Of a DNA stretch of 64,000 nt, positions 1-8,508 are shown in pieces; the first letter of the stretch is position 1, and each line of letters opens with the position of its first letter. Both the position numbers and the translations under genes were made by a program. The notes under the pieces were generated by a model. The model was not told the DNA's origin, did no database searches, and was given only the letters and a program-made list of their open reading frames with translations. Source of the stretch: Streptosporangium pseudovulgare (lineage in GTDB: Bacteria > Actinomycetota > Actinomycetes > Streptosporangiales > Streptosporangiaceae); NCBI RefSeq assembly GCF_014648055.1, contig NZ_BMQJ01000001.1, forward strand, positions 310,001 through 374,000. Reading direction: 5' to 3'.

Positions 1-188
1 TCGTCTACCCCAACTCCGGTGAGACCTGGGACCCGGCGGGCCGCCGCTGGCTCGGCCTGGCCGACCCGGTCGAGTTCGGCGCCGCGGCGGCCGAGTGGCA
101 CGCCGCCGGCTCGAACTTCATCGGCGGCTGCTGCCGTACCACGCCGGAGCACATCCGCCAGATCCGGCGGCACCTGAGGACCGGATGA
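1..188 (+). CDS. mmuM: Homocysteine S-methyltransferase, C-terminal fragment
   Basis: The window opens inside this gene; the reading frame begins at base 3 and stops at TGA 186-188, leaving about 61 residues. The end contains GGCCRTTPEHI, the C-terminal zinc-cysteine signature of the homocysteine methyltransferase (MmuM/BHMT) family, in which the paired cysteines hold the catalytic zinc. The family transfers a methyl group, usually from S-methylmethionine or S-adenosylmethionine, to homocysteine to make methionine. The N-terminal part lies outside the window, so the exact methyl donor cannot be judged. Confidence 0.85.
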   Translation, partial: VYPNSGETWDPAGRRWLGLADPVEFGAAAAEWHAAGSNFIGGCCRTTPEHIRQIRRHLRTG

Positions 189-352
189 GCGGCGGGCCCT
201 CCCGGGCGGTTCCGGGGAAGCCGCCCATCCCTGGCGCAAACGGCGGCCAATCGCGACAATAACCCCAACAATACCGTTTCGTACCGCCGGTACGGCGCGG
301 CACCGGCCGGGTCCTCCCGGCCTCCGCGCACGCCCCGATCCCGGGAGACCTC

Positions 353-1324
353 TTGTTCGTCGACATGCCGCTGGCCCAGCTGCTGGAGTACCGCCCCGAC
401 CGTCACGAGCCCGAGGGGTTCGACGCCTTCTGGGAGCGCACCCTGGCCGAGACCCGCGCCCACGACCTGGGCGCGGTCTTCACCGAGGTGGAGACCGATC
501 TCGCGCTGGTGCGCGTCTTCGACGTCCGCTACGCGGGTTTCGGCGGGCACGAGATCCGGGGCTGGCTGCTCGCTCCGGCCGCGGCCGAGGGGCCGCTGCC
601 GTGCGTGGTGCAGTACATCGGCTACGGCGGCGGCCGGGGCCTGCCGCACGACTGGCTGACCTGGCCCGCGGCCGGCTGGGCGATCTTCGTGATGGACTCG
701 CGCGGGCAGGGCGGCGGCTGGCGCGTCGGCGACACCCCCGACCCGGTGGGCGGCACCGGCCCGGAGGTGAGCGGCAAGCTCACCCACGGAGTGCTCGACC
801 CGGACGACTACTACTACCGGCGCCTGTACACCGACGGGGTCCGGGCCGTCGAGGCCGCCCGGACCCACCCCCTGGTGGACCCCTCCCGCGTGGTCGTCTC
901 GGGCGGCAGCCAGGGCGGCGCCATCGCGATGGCGGTCAGCTCGATGGTCCCGGACCTGCTGTTCGCCTTCATCGACGTGCCGTTCATGTCCCACATCCGC
1001 CACGCCGCCGTGATCACCGACGAGGACCCCTACGCCGAGCTCGGGCGCTTCCTGAAGTCGCACCGCCACCGCTTCGACCAGGTGTTCGCCACCCTCGACC
1101 ACTTCGACGGCGTGAACTTCGCGGCCCGCAACACCACCCCGGCGCTCTTCTCGGTGGGGCTGCGCGACGGCGTCACCCCGCCGTCCACGGTGTTCGCGGC
1201 CTACAACCACTACGCGGGCCCGAAGGACATCCGGGTCTGGCACTTCAACGGGCACGAGGGCGGCGAGTCCGCCCAGGTGACCGAGCACCTGAGGGTGGCG
1301 CGGAAGCTGCCGGACGGCCGCTGA
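353..1324 (+). CDS. Acetylxylan esterase / cephalosporin-C deacetylase family (AXE1)
   Basis: This 323-residue alpha/beta hydrolase matches the AXE1 family in length and landmarks. It has an N-terminal RP-x-GFDAFW stretch, the oxyanion-region motif GYGGGRG, the nucleophile elbow GGSQGG near residue 184, and late DGVTPP and NGHEGG segments that supply the catalytic Asp and His. Family members remove acetyl groups from xylo-oligosaccharides or cephalosporin C. There is no signal peptide, so an intracellular role on imported acetylated sugars is likely. The start is a TTG at 353 preceded by GGGAG about five bases upstream; an ATG at 365 would remove four residues. It stands alone, convergent with the fluoride-channel pair. 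Confidence 0.88.
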   Translation: MFVDMPLAQLLEYRPDRHEPEGFDAFWERTLAETRAHDLGAVFTEVETDLALVRVFDVRYAGFGGHEIRGWLLAPAAAEGPLPCVVQYIGYGGGRGLPHDWLTWPAAGWAIFVMDSRGQGGGWRVGDTPDPVGGTGPEVSGKLTHGVLDPDDYYYRRLYTDGVRAVEAARTHPLVDPSRVVVSGGSQGGAIAMAVSSMVPDLLFAFIDVPFMSHIRHAAVITDEDPYAELGRFLKSHRHRFDQVFATLDHFDGVNFAARNTTPALFSVGLRDGVTPPSTVFAAYNHYAGPKDIRVWHFNGHEGGESAQVTEHLRVARKLPDGR

Positions 1325-1338
1325 GCGCGGCGGGGCCG

Positions 1339-1372
1339 CCGGTCCGGTCTCCCGTACGGAAGACCGGACCGG
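1339..1372. terminator. Hairpin between convergent genes
   Basis: A 12-bp perfect stem (CCGGTCCGGTCT paired with AGACCGGACCGG) closes a 10-base loop holding the palindrome CCGTACGG. It lies just after the esterase stop and before the stop of the minus-strand fluoride channel, so it could end transcription from both sides. There is no T tract. Confidence 0.55.
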
Positions 1373-1433
1373 AGCCCGTACGGGAAGCCGGATCGGCGGC
1401 CGTCGGGAGGCCGGGCGGAAATGGCGGCGGCGG

Positions 1434-1808
1434 TCAGCCGGTGAAGGCGCGGGCCAGCGCGAAGCCGACGGTCGCCGCGCCCAGGCCGGCGGCGACCGAG
1501 GCGGCGACGTTGGCGGCGGCGAGCGTCCTGGACCCGCTCTCGGCCAGCCGCAGCGTCTCGTAGGAGAACGTCGAGTAGGTCGTCAGCGCGCCGCAGAGGC
1601 CGGCGCCGAGCAGCAACTGCGGGCCGGTGCCCACGGCCCCGGACAGCACCGCCCCGGTCAGCGCGCCCAGCATCAGCGAGCCGGCCATGTTGACGACGAG
1701 GGTGCCCCAGGGGAAGGCCGTGGCGTGGCGGGCCTGGACGGCGCGGTCGGTGAGGTAGCGCAGGGGCGCGCCGAGGGCGCCCCCGAGCAGCACCAGCAGC
1801 CAGCTCAT
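1434..1808 (-). CDS. crcB: Fluoride channel subunit CrcB/FluC (second copy)
   Basis: This 124-residue, four-helix membrane protein shows family marks: GAPLRY near residue 14, the buried-Asn segment VVNMAGSL and a TTYSTF box for the phenylalanine track. Fluc proteins form dual-topology dimers that export fluoride passively. The start ATG overlaps the stop of the upstream crcB by four bases and has a GGAGGT ribosome site inside that gene, so the two are translationally coupled. Paired crcB genes usually make heterodimeric channels. The FSTF aromatic box reads YSTF here, against FSTF in the partner. Confidence 0.93.
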   Translation of the reverse strand: MSWLLVLLGGALGAPLRYLTDRAVQARHATAFPWGTLVVNMAGSLMLGALTGAVLSGAVGTGPQLLLGAGLCGALTTYSTFSYETLRLAESGSRTLAAANVAASVAAGLGAATVGFALARAFTG

Positions 1809-2431
1809 CGCGACCTCCCGCCGGTCCTCGGCCTCCCCGGCCCCTCCCCGGCTCCCCCTGATCCCCGCGCCCTCTCCGCCTCCCGCGTCCTCCGCGCCTC
1901 CGACGGCGTCCGCCGCTCCGCCGCTCCGGCACCGCTTCCGGCTCCGGCACCGCTTCCGGCCTCGCTCCCCGAACCGGCTCCGGGCAGGAGCCTGCGGGTG
2001 ACACGCGACCCGGCGGTCACCGCGATCAGGGCCGCCACGGGGGTGGCCGCGAGGTAGGCGAGGGCGACGCCGGACCGCCCGCCGAGCAGCAGGCCCTGGA
2101 TGTCCACGGAGAAGGTGGAGAAGGTGGTGAACCCGCCCAGCACCCCGGTGCCCAGGAACGGCCGGACCCAGGCCGGTGCCGCCGGCGCGGCGGCCAGGAC
2201 CGCCATGAGGACGCCGATCAGCAGGCAGCCGACCGCGTTGACGCCCAGTGTGGTCCACGGGAAGGAGCCGTCCGGGGTGGGCCACAGCAGGCCGGCGCCG
2301 TACCGGGCCGTCGCTCCGGCGGCACCGCCGACGGCGACGAACGCCAGGACGACGTGGTGCGAGCGGCTCAGTTCGCCCCGCTGGCGTTCGTCGGTGAGAT
2401 CGACGTCGGGATCGATGGGCTCGGCGGCCAT
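1805..2431 (-). CDS. crcB: Fluoride channel subunit CrcB/FluC (first copy)
   Basis: First gene of the fluoride-channel pair, 208 residues from ATG 2431; a GTG at 2470 would add 13 residues, but the N-terminus EPIDPDVDL looks like a natural actinobacterial CrcB start. The channel core, with [12 protein letters not shown] and TTFSTFSVD, occupies about residues 25-145. After it comes a tail of roughly 55 residues rich in Gly, Ala, Ser and Arg, absent from most CrcB proteins and encoded partly by two 18-bp tandem units near 1926-1962. I infer a disordered cytoplasmic extension. It forms a coupled operon with the second crcB. Confidence 0.9.
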   Translation of the reverse strand: MAAEPIDPDVDLTDERQRGELSRSHHVVLAFVAVGGAAGATARYGAGLLWPTPDGSFPWTTLGVNAVGCLLIGVLMAVLAAAPAAPAWVRPFLGTGVLGGFTTFSTFSVDIQGLLLGGRSGVALAYLAATPVAALIAVTAGSRVTRRLLPGAGSGSEAGSGAGAGSGAGAAERRTPSEARRTREAERARGSGGAGEGPGRPRTGGRSR

Positions 2432-2538
2432 GACAGCCAGCTTAGGGTCCGCCCGGCGGGCTTCCTCCACTCCCGGGCCCTCCCCGGCGGCCGTCCGGGG
2501 CCGCTCCCGTCACGGCGAGGAGTCACCGGACGGAGGTC

Positions 2539-3324
2539 CTAGTCGTGCCCGGGGTCCTTGGCGCTCTTGGCCGCCTTGGCCTCCTTGGCCGCGCGGGCGG
2601 CCTCCTTCGCCGCCTCCTTGGCGGCACGGGCGGTGTCCTTGGCGGCGCGGGCCGCCTCGGCCTTGGCGGTGGCGGCGTACTTGTCGACGTACTCCTGGCC
2701 GGAGAGCTCCATCAGCGCGTACATGATCTCGTCGGTGACGGCCCGCAGGACGAGGTGGTCCTCCTCCATCCCGTAGTAGCGGGAGAAGTCGAGCGGCTTG
2801 CCGAACCTCACCCCCGGGCGGATGCCCAGCTTGGGCAGCGGGCGGCCGGGGGGCATCATCTCGAAGGTGTTGACCATCACCCACGGGACGACCGGCACGC
2901 GGGACTCCAGCGCCAGGCGGGCCACACCGGTCTTGCCCTTGTAGAGGCGGCCGTCGTGGGTACGGGTGCCCTCCGGGTAGATCGCGAGCACGTGCCCCTC
3001 GGAGAGGATGCGCTTGCCGGTGCGCAGCGCCGCCTCGCTGGCCTTGCCGCCGGAGCGGTCGATCGGGACGGTGCCCACGCCGCTGAAGAACGCCTTGCTG
3101 GCGAGCCCCTTGAGGCCGCTGCCGGTGAAGTAGTCGGACTTGCCGAGGGAGATCACCTTGCGTGGCAGGGGCAGCGCCCCGAAGAAGTGGTCGGCGAACG
3201 ACAGGTGGTTGCCGGCCAGGATCACCGGCCCTTCGACGGGTACGTTCTCCACCCCTTCCGCCCAGGGGCGGAAGATGAGATGGAGGAAGGGCCAGAGGAT
3301 GGCCTTCAGCACCCAGTAGAACAC
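2539..3324 (-). CDS. plsC: 1-acyl-sn-glycerol-3-phosphate acyltransferase
   Basis: This 261-residue protein carries the PlsC acyltransferase motifs NHLSFAD (the HX4D catalytic pair, near residue 39) and YPEGTR, with an N-terminal membrane-associated helix. It would acylate lysophosphatidic acid to phosphatidic acid at the inner membrane face. The last 45 residues are Ala- and Lys-rich (repeats of AARAAK), a likely positively charged amphipathic helix. The start is GTG 3324 with GAAGGAG upstream. It diverges from the hydrolase at 3474 across 149 bp. The M. tuberculosis counterpart in this synteny is Rv2182c. Confidence 0.93.
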   Translation of the reverse strand: MFYWVLKAILWPFLHLIFRPWAEGVENVPVEGPVILAGNHLSFADHFFGALPLPRKVISLGKSDYFTGSGLKGLASKAFFSGVGTVPIDRSGGKASEAALRTGKRILSEGHVLAIYPEGTRTHDGRLYKGKTGVARLALESRVPVVPWVMVNTFEMMPPGRPLPKLGIRPGVRFGKPLDFSRYYGMEEDHLVLRAVTDEIMYALMELSGQEYVDKYAATAKAEAARAAKDTARAAKEAAKEAARAAKEAKAAKSAKDPGHD

Positions 3325-3339
3325 GCGGGGCTCCTTCGG

Positions 3340-3367
3340 TTGACAGGCGTGGAACTGGAGTTATCTT
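3340..3367 (+). promoter_or_regulatory. Sigma-70-like promoter for the hydrolase at 3474
   Basis: A consensus -35 TTGACA (3340-3345) is separated by 16 bp from a -10-like TATCTT (3362-3367). It points toward the hydrolase gene and would give a leader of about 100 bases. It is the closest match to the housekeeping promoter consensus that I saw in the window. Confidence 0.6.
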
Positions 3368-3473
3368 CGCACTTTCGGACTCAGCCAACTACACCGCGAA
3401 ACCACCCAAATCCACCCCTCGCAAAACACGGTCCACTCGTGCGACGATCGGGCGGACCTGACAAGGAGCTGCG

Positions 3474-4238
3474 ATGCCAGTCATGCCTGGTGCGGAACCG
3501 TACCACCACAGAGGTGGGCAGATCGGCGTGCTGCTCTGTCATGGTTTCACCGGTTCGCCCCAGTCGCTGCGCCCCTGGGGCGAATATCTCGCCGCGGCCG
3601 GTCTGACCGTGTCGCTGCCCCGGCTGCCGGGCCACGGCACCACCTGGCAGGAGATGAGCCACACCCGCTGGGAGGACTGGTACGCCGAACTGGACAAGGC
3701 ACTGGCCCGGCTGCGGGCCGACTGCGCCGAGGTGTTCGTGATGGGCCTGTCGCTGGGCGGCTGCCTGGCGCTGCGGCTGGCCGAGGTGCACGGCGAGGGG
3801 ATCAGGGGCGTGGTGGTCGTCAACCCTTCGGTGGCCAACGACGTCCCACTGCTGAGGCTCGCGCCGCTGCTGCGGCTGGTGGTCTCCTCCGTGCCGGGAG
3901 TGGCCGGGGACATCAAGAAGGAGGGGGTGTCCGAACTGGGGTACACGCGCACGCCGGTCAAGGCCGCCGCCACCCTCCCCCGGCTGTGGGCCCTGACCCA
4001 GGCCGACCTGGGAAGGATCACCCAGCCGGTGCTGGTCTTCCACAGTCCGCAGGACCATGTGGTGAAACCGACCAGTGTACGTATTCTGCGTGAGAGGCTG
4101 ACGAGGGGGAATCTCGATGTGGTGGAACTCCGCGACAGCTATCACGTCGCGACGCTCGACAACGACGCCGAACAGATCTTTGCGAGGAGCCTGGAGTTCA
4201 TCGACACGAACGCCTCTGTACCCTTGCAGGGAAGTTGA
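3474..4238 (+). CDS. Alpha/beta hydrolase, carboxylesterase / monoacylglycerol lipase type
   Basis: This 254-residue protein resembles Est30-type carboxylesterases and bacterial monoglyceride lipases. LLCHGFTGSPQS provides the HGFTG oxyanion segment, GLSLGG holds the nucleophilic serine near residue 96, and FHSPQDHVV plus DSYHVATLD late in the chain give the Asp and His. It probably hydrolyses short-chain esters or monoacylglycerols in the cytoplasm. The start ATG has a strong AAGGAG site. Divergence from plsC suggests a lipid-turnover context. Confidence 0.9.
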   Translation: MPVMPGAEPYHHRGGQIGVLLCHGFTGSPQSLRPWGEYLAAAGLTVSLPRLPGHGTTWQEMSHTRWEDWYAELDKALARLRADCAEVFVMGLSLGGCLALRLAEVHGEGIRGVVVVNPSVANDVPLLRLAPLLRLVVSSVPGVAGDIKKEGVSELGYTRTPVKAAATLPRLWALTQADLGRITQPVLVFHSPQDHVVKPTSVRILRERLTRGNLDVVELRDSYHVATLDNDAEQIFARSLEFIDTNASVPLQGS

Positions 4239-4304
4239 ACGCGGGTGGGGGATGTGCGGTTTCCGGGAGAAAGAGGCCGCCCGATGAGTAACGGGCCCAG
4301 CTAA

Positions 4305-4796
4305 GTGACACCGCAGAGCGATGAGGACGAGGTCTGGCGTCAGATCGTCGCGTCCTTCAACGACACCGCCGAGCGCGACTCGGCGGATCAGCCGTGGCCG
4401 GACAGCGAGAACCTCCCGGCGGAGCCTTCCCGGCGGGTGGTCAAGCGCTCGGACGAGGAACTCCTCGCCGAGGCCGAATACGGCGACGGCGACGCTCCCG
4501 GCGGCGACGGCCAGGAGGACCGGGAGAACCGGGAGGACCCGGACGACGAGGGCCACTACGTGCCCCCGCCGCCGCCCCCGCTGCCCAAGACCGACGCCAC
4601 CACGAAGATCGCCTGGCTCGGCCTGTTCGGCGGTCCCGCCTACCTGCTGCTCAGCGCCGCCCTCGACTGGAGCCTGCCCGGCTGGGTGCTCTTCACCGCG
4701 GTCGCCGCGTTCATCGGCGGCTTCGTGGCGCTGGTGGTGCGGATGGGCGACGGCCCGCCCAGCGATTCCGGCTGGGACGACGGCGCCGTGGTCTGA
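4305..4796 (+). CDS. Conserved actinobacterial membrane protein of unknown function
   Basis: This 163-residue protein has an acidic, probably disordered N-terminal region (about residues 1-90) ending in a PPPPPPLP run, then two close transmembrane helices (about 100-150) separated by the turn WSLPGW, and an acidic tail. Architecture and motif order are familiar from uncharacterised actinobacterial proteins, but no function is established. The start is a GTG at 4305 without a clear ribosome site, so it is provisional. The 66 bases before it contain no obvious promoter. It may be cotranscribed with the hydrolase. Confidence 0.8.
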   Translation: MTPQSDEDEVWRQIVASFNDTAERDSADQPWPDSENLPAEPSRRVVKRSDEELLAEAEYGDGDAPGGDGQEDRENREDPDDEGHYVPPPPPPLPKTDATTKIAWLGLFGGPAYLLLSAALDWSLPGWVLFTAVAAFIGGFVALVVRMGDGPPSDSGWDDGAVV

Positions 4797-4914
4797 CCCG
4801 GCGCGGCCGGGACATCACGGTACGGCGCCGGCCGGACGACGGCGGCCGGAGAACGGCCGCGGCCGGGGGAACGGCGGCCGGGCGGGAAAGCTCGGCCGGG
4901 CGGGCCCGGAGCGG

Positions 4915-6048
4915 TCAGGACTTGGCCCGCTCCGGGACGCCGAACCGCTCGATCACGTCGGTGTAGCGGCCCTTGGGGTCCACGACGTGGCCCACGGCCA
5001 GCACGCCGCCGTCCTTGGGGAGGTAGGCGACCGACTGGAGCCGGACGGTGCGCCGGGACTCGGCCGGGGCGCCGTGCACGGACTTGATCGTGCGGCCGTC
5101 GTAGCGCAGCAGGAACGCCTCCCCCGGCCGCTTCAGGTCCACGCCGGAGATCCAGAAGTGCCCCTTGTGGTCGCCGGTGACCCCGTACAGGTTCATCCGG
5201 TCGCCGCGCACGCGCACCCGGGACCACTTCTTGCCGTTCCACGACAGGATCAGCGGGCCGGCCTCGCCGGACTCCCCCCGGTAGACGCCGCCGACCGCCA
5301 GCGCCCGCTTCGGCCCGTCGATGTGGATGTCGCGGAGGTAACCGTCGGGGATGTCGGGGGCCTTGACGGTCTTCCACCGCCCGTCGGAGAGCCGGGCGAG
5401 CAGCGGCCCGTCGCCGTCGTCGCCCACCGCCCAGCCGTCGTCCTTGCCGGAGAGCGCCACGCCGTACAGCGTGCCCTCGTTCTTGAGCTTGGTGACCTTC
5501 CGCTTGGCGGAGGTCACCGTGAGGATCATCGGCTGCTTGCCGCGGCGGCCGACCGAGACCATCCGGCCGCCGCCCGCGGCCACCCCGCCCAGCCAGTCGC
5601 CCACGCGCAGCTCGTCGACGGCGAACCGGTCGAAGCCCGTGCCGTCCCCCCGCGCCAGGTACGGCAGGCCGTCGTGGCCCTCGCCGACGGCCCACAGCTC
5701 CGTCGGGGAGGCCGCGGCGATCGAGCGCAGGACGCCGGCTCCGGTGGGGTCGTTGCGGACGCCGACCTCGCTCCAGGCCGAGCCGTCCCAGTGGGCGATC
5801 GCCCCGCGACTCTGCCAGATGTCCCAGACGCTCTGCTGGCCCACGGCCCAGGCGCTGCTCGCCGAGAGCCCGACCACGTCGGACAGCGACCCGTCACTGC
5901 TCAGGCGGGCGCTGGTCGGCGTCTGCCAGACGCCCCCGGCCGAGGGCGGGTCGGCGGGCTCGGCGAGTGCGGCGGGCGGGTGCGAGGACAACAGGAGCAT
6001 GCCTCCCGCGCACAGCGCCAGCGCACGCCGCGGAAGGCGACGGGTCAT
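4915..6048 (-). CDS. Secreted beta-propeller-like protein, unknown function
   Basis: This 377-residue protein begins with a Sec signal peptide (basic MTRRLPRRAL, hydrophobic core, AALA cleavage near residue 29). The rest repeats a pattern such as SAWAVG, ELWAVG, GWAVGDD, ALAVGG and LAVGH at roughly 45-50 residue intervals, as expected for blades of a beta-propeller. Such folds usually bind partners or glycans; no catalytic motif is visible. It is probably extracellular. It is transcribed alone, with a short gap to the nuclease gene at 6118. Confidence 0.82.
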   Translation of the reverse strand: MTRRLPRRALALCAGGMLLLSSHPPAALAEPADPPSAGGVWQTPTSARLSSDGSLSDVVGLSASSAWAVGQQSVWDIWQSRGAIAHWDGSAWSEVGVRNDPTGAGVLRSIAAASPTELWAVGEGHDGLPYLARGDGTGFDRFAVDELRVGDWLGGVAAGGGRMVSVGRRGKQPMILTVTSAKRKVTKLKNEGTLYGVALSGKDDGWAVGDDGDGPLLARLSDGRWKTVKAPDIPDGYLRDIHIDGPKRALAVGGVYRGESGEAGPLILSWNGKKWSRVRVRGDRMNLYGVTGDHKGHFWISGVDLKRPGEAFLLRYDGRTIKSVHGAPAESRRTVRLQSVAYLPKDGGVLAVGHVVDPKGRYTDVIERFGVPERAKS

Positions 6049-6117
6049 GCACCAAATGGTACGGGGCCCGAGGGGATCACGTGCGCCGCTCCCCCGTCCG
6101 GGGCGCCGGGGAGGGGC

Positions 6118-6825
6118 TCAGCCGCTCCGGCCGGCCGTACGGCTCAGCTCCGCGACCACCGGAAGGTGGTCGGTGGCCGCCACCAGGTCGGCGGGGTCGG
6201 CCTCGCCCCCGCCGCAGGACACGACCCGCAGGTCACCGGCGGCGAAGATCGCGTCGATGCGCAGCCGCGGCCCGCGCGCCGGGAAGGTGAGGCCGTCGCC
6301 GCGCGGCGAGACGGGGTGGCAGTCGGTCAGCCGCCCGGCGAGGTAGCGCCAGGTCGGCTCGTGGGACTGCTCGTTGAGGTCCCCGGCGAGCACCGGCAGG
6401 GCGTCGAAGCGGCTGGCCGTCGCGCGCAGCAGGGCCAGCGCCTCGACCGCGTGGTACAGGCGGGCGCCCCGGTCGAGGTCGAGGTGGACCGAGCCGACCG
6501 CCAGCCGCTGCCCGCGCGCCTCCACCACGGCGATCGCGACCGCGCGCCGCTCCAGGCCGGGGAACCACCGCAGGTGGTGCCCTGTGCCGTGCAGCACCCG
6601 CACGTCCGGGCCGACGAGGACGGCCACCCCTCCGGAGCGGCGGCCGGCGGCCGGTGTCAGCCCTCCGGAGGAGGCCAGCTCCCGGCGCCTGCGCCGCCAG
6701 CGCAGGAAGCGGGGCGCCTCCTGCACGCAGAGCACGTCGGCGCGGAGTGCGGCGATCACCCGGCTCAGCGCGGCGGTGTCGTCCTTCATGGAGCGCACGT
6801 TGTAGCCGGCGATCCTGATCGTCAC
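6118..6825 (-). CDS. Endonuclease/exonuclease/phosphatase (EEP) family protein
   Basis: This roughly 235-residue protein follows the EEP fold order: N-terminal RIAGYNVRSM (metal-site Asn), VLCVQEAPR (catalytic Glu), VGSVHLDL (His), LAGDLNEQ (Asp and Asn) and C-terminal ATDHLPVVAEL (Asp-His pair). The family cleaves phosphodiester bonds in nucleic acids or inositol phosphates and sphingolipids; the substrate cannot be told from motifs. I chose GTG 6825, which puts the first beta-strand at the N-terminus; a start at 6876 would add a charged 17-residue leader. It lies downstream of the glucokinase on the same strand. Confidence 0.88.
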   Translation of the reverse strand: MTIRIAGYNVRSMKDDTAALSRVIAALRADVLCVQEAPRFLRWRRRRRELASSGGLTPAAGRRSGGVAVLVGPDVRVLHGTGHHLRWFPGLERRAVAIAVVEARGQRLAVGSVHLDLDRGARLYHAVEALALLRATASRFDALPVLAGDLNEQSHEPTWRYLAGRLTDCHPVSPRGDGLTFPARGPRLRIDAIFAAGDLRVVSCGGGEADPADLVAATDHLPVVAELSRTAGRSG

Positions 6826-6921
6826 CGCGTCACCGCCCGGCGTCCGCCGCCGTCCCGCACCGTCACGGTCCGGCACCTGCCCCGCGTCCGCCGCCCGACA
6901 CCTTTCGGCGCCCGGCGCCCG

Positions 6922-7866
6922 TCAGAGCCGCCTGGCGAGGTCGGCCGCGCCGACCAGGCCCGCGGAGGCGCCCAGCTCGGCGAGGCGGATCTCGACCGGC
7001 GGGCGGTGCCCCCTGCCGGTCACGATCCGCGCGTAGGTGTCGCGGACCTCGTCGAACCAGAACTCCGCGGCACGCGAGACGCCGCCGCCGAGCACGAAGC
7101 AGCCGGGGTCGAGGACCGCGGTGAGGTCGGCCAGTCCCTGGGCGAGCCACCCGGCGATCGAGGAGAACGCGGCCAGCGCGGCCGGGTCTCCCTCGCCCGC
7201 CGCCTGGGTGACCTCCTGGCCCTCGATCCGGTCGGGCGTGCCGCCGGCGATCTCCAGCAGCCGGGCCGCCCGGCCCGGCTCGGCCGTGGCGATCTCCTTG
7301 GCCTCGTGGACCAGGGCGTTGCCGCTGGCGTACTGCTCCCAGCAGCCGAGGTTGCCGCATCCGCACAGGCGTCCGCCGGGGACCGCCTGTATGTGGCCCA
7401 GCTCGGCGCCCATGCCCCAGCGCCCCCGGTAGAGGGCGCCGTCGAGCACGATGCCACCGCCGATGCCGGTGCCGACGGTCACGCACACCAGGTGGGTCTC
7501 GCCGCGCCCGGCGCCGAACCGGGACTCCGCCCAGGCCATCGCGTTGGCGTCGTTCTCCACCACGACGGGCAGGCCGACGAGGTCGGAGACCTTCTTCTGC
7601 AGCGGCTCCTCCCGCCAGGCCAGGTTGGGGGCGAAGCGCACGACGGAGCGCGTCTCGTCGACGAACCCGGCGGCGCCGAGCCCCACGGCCTCGACCGAGC
7701 GGCCCTTCGACAGCTCCCTGACCACCTCGGCGATGGTCTCGGCGACCTTCTCGGGGCTCTGGGCCGGGGTGGGCCTCAGCAGGTTCTCGACGATGCGGCC
7801 GTCCTCGTCGACCACGCCCGCCGCGACCTTGGTGCCGCCGATGTCAACGCCGATGGTCAGCGCCAT
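6922..7866 (-). CDS. glkA: ROK-family glucokinase
   Basis: The 314-residue protein has the ROK phosphate-binding loop DIGGTKVAAG at the N-terminus, the sugar-binding ENDANAMAW, the GTGIGGG loop, and the zinc-binding signature CGCGNLGCWEQYASG, which marks ROK sugar kinases. It would phosphorylate glucose with ATP. In Streptomyces the homologous GlkA also mediates glucose repression. Length and motif spacing are those of GlkA. It sits directly downstream of the DUF5304 gene on the same strand, in a region whose order resembles the S. coelicolor glkA neighbourhood. Confidence 0.94.
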   Translation of the reverse strand: MALTIGVDIGGTKVAAGVVDEDGRIVENLLRPTPAQSPEKVAETIAEVVRELSKGRSVEAVGLGAAGFVDETRSVVRFAPNLAWREEPLQKKVSDLVGLPVVVENDANAMAWAESRFGAGRGETHLVCVTVGTGIGGGIVLDGALYRGRWGMGAELGHIQAVPGGRLCGCGNLGCWEQYASGNALVHEAKEIATAEPGRAARLLEIAGGTPDRIEGQEVTQAAGEGDPAALAAFSSIAGWLAQGLADLTAVLDPGCFVLGGGVSRAAEFWFDEVRDTYARIVTGRGHRPPVEIRLAELGASAGLVGAADLARRL

Positions 7867-7917
7867 TTTCTCAACCTCTCTCGCCGGGGTCCGCCCCCGG
7901 TCGTTCCGCTCCGGGGG

Positions 7918-8508
7918 TCACCCCAGGTCGATGTGCTCCACCGGGGTCTCGTCACGACGGCGCTCCCGGGCCCGCTGCGCGGGCGAGGGCCGGTTGAGGC
8001 CGTCCACGGCGGTCCTGAAGGCGGCGAACAGCTCGCTGCCCGCCTGCACCAGGTGGTCGGTGACCGCGACGCCCGACTCCCGTTCCCGGTCCCGCCGGTC
8101 CGCCATCGCCCGGCAGACGGGGCAGGCCCGGCAGATGTACTCGTCGTGCCCGGACACCGCCTCCTCCCAGACGTCCCGGCCGGCCGTGCGGCCGCCGCCG
8201 AAGACGCCGCCCACGGTGTCCCGGACGTCCCGGACGGCGCCCTTGACCAGGGTCCTGCCCAGCTCCCTGGCGGCCCGCTGCTGGAGGGAGTCGAAGAGCT
8301 TGAACGCCTCCTCGACGGCGCTGCCCAGCGGGTCCCCGGCGTCGCCGCGCGCGTCGCTCCGCGCGCCGCGCGCCTCGTCCCGCGCTCCGCCGCGTGAGTC
8401 GTCCCGCACGTCGTCCCGCACCGCGTCGCTCACGTCGCCCCACACGTCGTCCCGCGCGTCGGCCCCGGCGTTCTCCGCCTTGCCGGTCTTGTCGGTCATG
8501 TCAGTCAT
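7918..8508 (-). CDS. DUF5304-like protein with CxxCPxC motif
   Basis: This 196-residue protein has a long charged N-terminus of Asp/Arg repeats (DDVRDDSRGGARDEARG), an amphipathic middle with LFDSLQQRAAREL, and a conserved ICRACPVCR cluster near residue 133 whose cysteines could bind zinc. It matches the actinobacterial family I know as DUF5304, of unknown function. Its start overlaps the end of the ArsA-type ATPase gene by eight bases, so the two are probably translated together. The M. tuberculosis counterpart by position is Rv2183c. Confidence 0.8.
   Translation of the reverse strand: MTDMTDKTGKAENAGADARDDVWGDVSDAVRDDVRDDSRGGARDEARGARSDARGDAGDPLGSAVEEAFKLFDSLQQRAARELGRTLVKGAVRDVRDTVGGVFGGGRTAGRDVWEEAVSGHDEYICRACPVCRAMADRRDRERESGVAVTDHLVQAGSELFAAFRTAVDGLNRPSPAQRARERRRDETPVEHIDLG

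Noticed and set aside
4321-8397. A 1358-codon open frame on the plus strand
   Set aside because: It runs antisense to four well-supported genes and has an Arg/Pro/Ala-rich product without motifs. Long antisense frames are an artefact of GC-rich coding DNA.
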